Source of the DNA: Avena insularis
Taxonomy: Eukaryota; Streptophyta; Magnoliopsida; Poales; Poaceae
NCBI GenBank assembly: GCA_023614405.1
Contig: CM042697.1
Location: 298,678,954-298,742,953, forward strand
Reading direction: 5' to 3'
DNA length: 64,000 nucleotides
Shown here: one piece after another, positions 60,188 to 64,000 of the stretch
How positions within the stretch are numbered: the first letter of the stretch is position 1
Layout: every line of letters starts with the position of its first letter
Made by a program: the position numbers and the translations under genes
Notes under the pieces: generated by a model
The model's input: only the letters and a program-made list of their open reading frames with translations
What the model was told of the DNA's origin: nothing
The model's database searches: none

Positions 60188-61144
60188 ATGTGTGACAACG
60201 AAGAGGCTGGATGTTCTAAGCGCATCAGCGCTGAAGGAGAACTCAGACCTCCGAATAAACAATTGACATTCTGGGCGGCGGCCCAGCGGCTAGAAGACGA
60301 TGAAGAATACCATCCTTCGGAGAGCGAGGATGATGAGATGGAAGACGCGGAGGAAGAAGCCGAAGGAACGGCGGACGATGAAACTACTAATGGCGGCGAG
60401 GGAACAGGGAGTGGTAGCAATCCTCCTAAGAAGAATAAGAAGAAGCCGAAGGACCGGCGCCCGAACACGGTCGGCATGGTCAGGGCAGAAATTACCAAAG
60501 TGAGCCCATCAGGGGTTCCTTTGGAGCCTGCCCTTGTCATCAAAGGGTACGGTGGACAAGTGGCGGCGATCACCCGGACAACCATCTCGATCAACACCGA
60601 GAATCTCCAGAATAAAGATAATGGCCACTTGCGCACACTCCTCTTCGAGAAGCTGCACGCAAGATGGAAGTTCCCCGCTAAGTATCAGAACACAAATTAT
60701 CATGCGAACGAAGTAAAAAAATCCGCCCTCACAAAGATGAGCACCGCCCTGGCCATCTGGAGAACCCGGATAAAGAAGAAGATCTATAAAGTACGCAAAA
60801 GTCTCGAGGAGATCCAGAAGATTGACCCGCAGATCACCAAAGATCAGTTCCGGGAGTTCAAGGAGAGGTGTGAATCCGAAAGAGCCCTGGCCAATAGTAA
60901 TCGGGGAAAGGTGCTGCAGGCGATGAATATAGGTCATCACCATCTCGGATCTGGTGGATACAGAACCGCGGAGGCCAAATGGAATAAGGAGGACGAAGAG
61001 TATAGATCCAAGGGGATAGAAAACCCCTTTGCTAAATTCGAACTCAGGCAGGTTCGAAACTTCATCAGGGCCCGTTACCATGTGGACCCAAAAACCAAAC
61101 AACTCACCGCGGATCCTGCGATGAAGGAATTCGAGGAAATCGTA
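60188..61144 (+). CDS. CACTA second gene (Transposase_24/TNPA-like), exon 1
   Basis: The start is the methionine at 60188 (MCDNEEAGCS), the first one after the leader similarity. Exon 1 encodes 319 residues: an acidic region (about 36-66), a basic KKNKKKPKDRR stretch near 80-90 that may be a nuclear signal, and a helical region with W and K/R residues (about 160-300). The end, with KWNKEDEEYRSKG and PFAKFELRQVRNF, resembles the plant Transposase_24 family (PF03004), the second protein of CACTA elements, thought to bind subterminal repeats. The exon ends in phase 0 at a strong donor (GTAAGTATAA at 61145). No stop or frameshift is present, in contrast to TNP2. The assignment to PF03004 is from pattern, not from a search. 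Confidence 0.8.
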
Positions 61145-61227
61145 GTAAGTATAATCTAATAACCGCGGATCAACTCGATCGCAATCTAATCGATGATCTA
61201 AACGATTCACTGTTACTTCTTCTGCAG
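61145..61227 (+). other. Intron of the CACTA second gene (83 bp)
   Basis: Starts with GTAAGTATAATC and ends with TTCTTCTGCAG. Removing it joins a GTA codon to GAG GAG GAA in frame, and the next exon is open, so the intron is well supported. Confidence 0.85.
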
Positions 61228-61775
61228 GAGGAGGAAATTGTTGCTAGTCATGGATCCCAGGGTTCCTCATCCCAGGGGTCGACGGCGGCCACCCGGTGGG
61301 ATAACCCTTTTAACAGGGCGATGAACCAGGCCAAGAAAATAGAGCCGGTTATGAAGAAGCCGTCGTCGGCTGGCCGTCTGGCCGGCCACGGGGGTAAGAA
61401 TTGGGTGGATCATTTTGGTCCACTACCAAGGACGCATGTGGCGCCGTCGGGAAGGAGCGAGGAGGAAAACCGCGAGGTTCAAGAACTTAAGGCACAAGTG
61501 GCGCGGATCCCGCAGATCGTCCAAGACAACCTGGCAATCACCCTCACGTCCTTCCTGCCTACCTTGGTGGAGTCAATAGTGAACTGGAGTGCGGGTGGTC
61601 GAGTAGGGCCGTGCCCGATTCCAAGCATGGTCAGCAGCCACTCGAACAACACGGCGCCGACGAATCAGGCGAACTACGTGTTTGTGACTCCGCCCGCTAG
61701 CACCGCGGCACCGCAAGTGTTGGTGACTCCCCCTGCCATCACCGCGGCGCCGGAGTACATGTTGGTGCCCCCCTG
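61228..61775 (+). CDS. CACTA second gene, exon 2, truncated by an LTR
   Basis: Open from the acceptor at 61227. It includes the SQGSSSQGST segment, DNPFNRAM, a coiled-coil-like EENREVQELKAQVARI at about residues 80-95 of this exon and a P/A/T/V-rich repeat (VTPPA...TAAP twice). The open frame continues beyond the junction only in LTR sequence to 61848. The gene thus lost its C-terminus when the LTR inserted. Confidence 0.8.
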
Positions 61776-64000
61776 TGTAGCATCCCAATTGTCTAACAAT
61801 TGTAATGCTACTTGGTCTAGTAATATAATGGCTACTTCAACTATATAATTGTTGCATCATCATTATATCATGCTCATGTCATCATGCCACCTTGCATTTG
61901 AGCATCATATAAAACCCTTATGATTTGGTTCTTATCTCATCTGCATTGTTAATTGTATTTGCCTCTTGATATTGTATTTGGTTCTTGATATATTGTTTAA
62001 TGCCCAAGTTGATTTGGGGGCATATCTCTTATTAGCTCCACCACCTTTCTTTCACCACCTTATAAATTCCACCATCCAACTAAATATGAGCTTTGCATTT
62101 TAATTGAGTTTACCTCTAGCTCATGTGGGTTGGGATGGATCCAATTCTTGTCCACATGCTCTCATCTTAGCATCATGTTGTTTTCACATCATTGATATAT
62201 GAGAGCCACATGGCCACCTTTGCATGCCTTGTGAGTGGGACCCTTTCTCCTAGCCCCCATTTGGATTGTTATGGATTTATGCTCATGTGGGAATATTTTT
62301 GTGACTAATAATCATCTAGTGGAACATACACACTAGCAAGTCCCAAACATAATCAAAGGTGATCATCTCCATCTATTCCACTTGGAGCTTTCTTTGAAAT
62401 TCCTTTGCTTAGGCCTTACTCCACATTTTGGAATGCATAATAATAATGCCATGAAATAATATTGTTTTCACAAGAATCGACATGGCATTAAATATTTTTG
62501 CATGGGACATGCAAGTACCACCTTTGGCTTGTCATTTGGTTTTATTTTGCTTCTGGAGTGGAGCATCTCTCCCTATCTCTCTCCCTCCTTTTAGCTTGAT
62601 CTTATTTGATCATGCTTAAACCATATCAGCATCTCCATCCACCCATCACCACCTCCCTTTTCTTCTCTCTTTTGGCCATTTCTTGTTTGAGCTTGTTTTG
62701 GTCTTGCTTGATCTTGTCAAAGAGAACCACCACATCCCTCTCTATCTCTAAAACCCTAATCTACCATACCCCATCAAACCCTACACCTAATCTCCCCTCT
62801 CTCCTAAACCCCACCTTGACCAAACCCTAGATACCACCCTACCCCCTCTCTCTCTCGGCCTCTCTCTATCTCTCACCTAGCTTGGCCCCACCTGGCCACC
62901 CTCTCTCCCTGGCCCCACCTAGCTACCCCAACCCTAATGCCAACCCTAGCCCGAGGCTACCACCACCCAACCCGAGCCTACCCTCTCCCTCTCTTCTCTC
63001 CCCCTGCCCCACCACCGAGCCTCCCCTACCTCCTTGGCCTTTCTGCCCCACGCCGCCCCACCCCTGCCCTGCCCCTGCCGACCGAGCACGTGAGGAGAGG
63101 AGGAGAAAAGGTGGCCGAGCCACCTTTTCCATCTACCCCGCTCCCCCACGGCACCACCTCCCTCTCCCGTCCCTATCTACCACCTCACGACTCCCCTCGG
63201 CCTCCCCCAGATCCACCCCCAGGCGCCCTGCCTCCCCTCTCTCTTCTCCACCGCCACCGTCTACACCATCGCCGCCACCGTCGGCCTCCACCACGCCCAG
63301 TCGATCCAGCCGTGCAGCACGTCCGAGGAGAAGCCTGGGAGAACGAGGAGGCTTCTCTGCGTCGACCAGTACCTGTCGCGGAGGAGGAGAAGGACCAGCG
63401 CCGGAGTACGCCGACGAGCCGACGCCAAACCCTAGATCGCCCGGCCTCTGCCTCGACGTCGATCCCCTGCCTCCCAGCCCGATCCACCTACACCGACGCC
63501 CTCCCGGTGAGCTCCTCTCTCTCCTGGACATGGTCCGCCTCTCTGTAACCCCCTAGCCTCGCCGGACTTTGCGTCGAACGGCCTCCGCGCGTCGGAGTGC
63601 ACCGGCGTCTGCACGCTAGCGCTCTGCGTAGAACCCTATCTAGGCCTCGCCCGCTACCCTGACGTCTACCCCGCCCTACCGCAGTGGCTCCTCCTCACAA
63701 GGCGCCGTCAGCGTTTGATCCTCAGCGCCCGCTTTGCCGAACACCGATCTGTCGCGCGGCGCAGAGAAAGAAGATCTACAGTACGGCCGCACTTTTGCTG
63801 ATAACCCCCCTGCTTTTTGCGTGCGTAACCCGCGGTCCAGCCTGGCCCATCTGTCTGTCTCAGTGAAGTTTTGCAGAAAAGCCCCCTGGTTTCTCCGGCC
63901 TTAACCCGCGCTCCAGCTCGGCCCTTTACCGACCCATGCCAGATGCTTGACCCGTGGCCTTGAGCACTGGCCCCCACAGCCGGCCTCTAGGTCTAGCTCA
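61776..64000 (+). mobile_element. LTR inserted in the CACTA second gene, runs out of the window
   Basis: Begins with TGTAGCATCCC (the start could also be two bases earlier, TGTGTAGC), the terminus shared with other LTRs of the window. The first 800 bp are AT-rich; 62560-64000 is C- and G-rich. The frames at 62882-63556 and 62937-63548 and their antisense counterparts are proline-, serine- or glycine-rich and have no domain. A perfect 10-bp inverted repeat is at 63106-63128. Whether this is a complete element or a solo LTR cannot be seen. Confidence 0.75.

Larger units (their letters stand above)
53070..61775 (+). mobile_element. CACTA (En/Spm) DNA transposon, left end to second gene
   Basis: Starts with the terminal motif CACTACTAGGAAAA, preceded by CAC as possible left 3-bp target copy. 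Subterminal inverted motifs (53100-53460), a TNP2-type transposase gene (54125-57540) and a Transposase_24-type second gene (60188-61775) follow on the plus strand, the order known from En/Spm elements. The right end is not in the window because an LTR interrupts the second gene at 61776. It is inserted in the Tat-like fragment. The frameshifts in TNP2 make it non-autonomous now. Confidence 0.92.

Noticed and set aside
62882..63556. 224-residue proline/serine-rich frame near the right edge
   Set aside because: Low complexity; overlapping frames of similar length exist on both strands, as expected for C-rich sequence in an LTR.
1..64000. CRISPR array, prophage, operon or other bacterial system
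   Set aside because: No spaced identical repeats or operon structure. LTR elements, introns and CACTA genes show plant nuclear DNA.
1..64000. Host protein-coding gene between the elements
   Set aside because: Every stretch with coding signal is explained by gypsy or CACTA proteins; the rest falls within LTRs or leaders.

Overview
The window is nuclear DNA of a large-genome grass, most likely a pooid or Triticeae-type cereal. That assignment is an inference from the transposon content: 3-7 kb LTRs, Tekay- and Athila/Sabrina-like Ty3/gypsy elements, and a CACTA element with TNP2 and Transposase_24 genes. No host gene, rRNA gene, CRISPR array or bacterial feature could be supported. The whole 64 kb reads as transposons inserted into transposons.

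Layout. (a) 1-42447 is an outer minus-strand LTR element. Its 3' LTR (LTR A) is entered mid-way at base 1 and ends at 17196. Its internal region (17197-23778) has no coding capacity, and its 5' LTR (LTR B) spans 23779-42447. Four younger insertions lie in it: a nearly complete chromodomain (Tekay-type) gypsy element at 1013-14605 (TSD GAGTA), a solo LTR at 18639-22368 (TSD CTACT), a solo LTR at 25263-27681 (TSD AACGT), and a gag-only element of LARD type at 31233-40847 (TSD CTACC). (b) The outer element itself sits in the 5' LTR of an Athila/Sabrina-like element (42448-50058) that keeps gag and protease remnants plus a downstream ORF but shows no RT or integrase. (c) 50059-53069 is a decayed Tat-like gypsy gag-pol fragment, cut on its left by the Athila-like element. 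(d) 53070-61775 is a CACTA DNA transposon with a frameshifted TNP2 transposase gene and a structurally clean two-exon second gene. (e) 61776-64000 is an LTR that interrupts the last visible exon of that gene and runs out of the window.

The insertion order can be read directly. The Tekay-type insertion site in LTR A is empty in LTR B, and the LARD insertion site in LTR B is empty in LTR A. The outer insertion site in the Athila-like 5' LTR is empty in the 3' LTR. By eye the outer LTR pair is the most diverged, the Tekay pair intermediate and the LARD pair nearly identical, which agrees with the nesting.

How the parts work together: only the Tekay-type element has a near-complete Gag-PR-RT-RNaseH-IN-chromodomain set, and it is broken by frameshifts and stops. 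The outer element and the LARD lack pol, so they would depend on enzymes supplied in trans. They share LTR termini, an iMet-type primer binding site and, most notably, a stem-loop just before the polypurine tract with the Tekay-type element. The least ordinary observations are that stem-loop, the accessory ORF upstream of the Tekay gag, the LARD triple zinc-knuckle protein and the duplicated leader of the two CACTA genes. No new defence-like or metabolic system was found.
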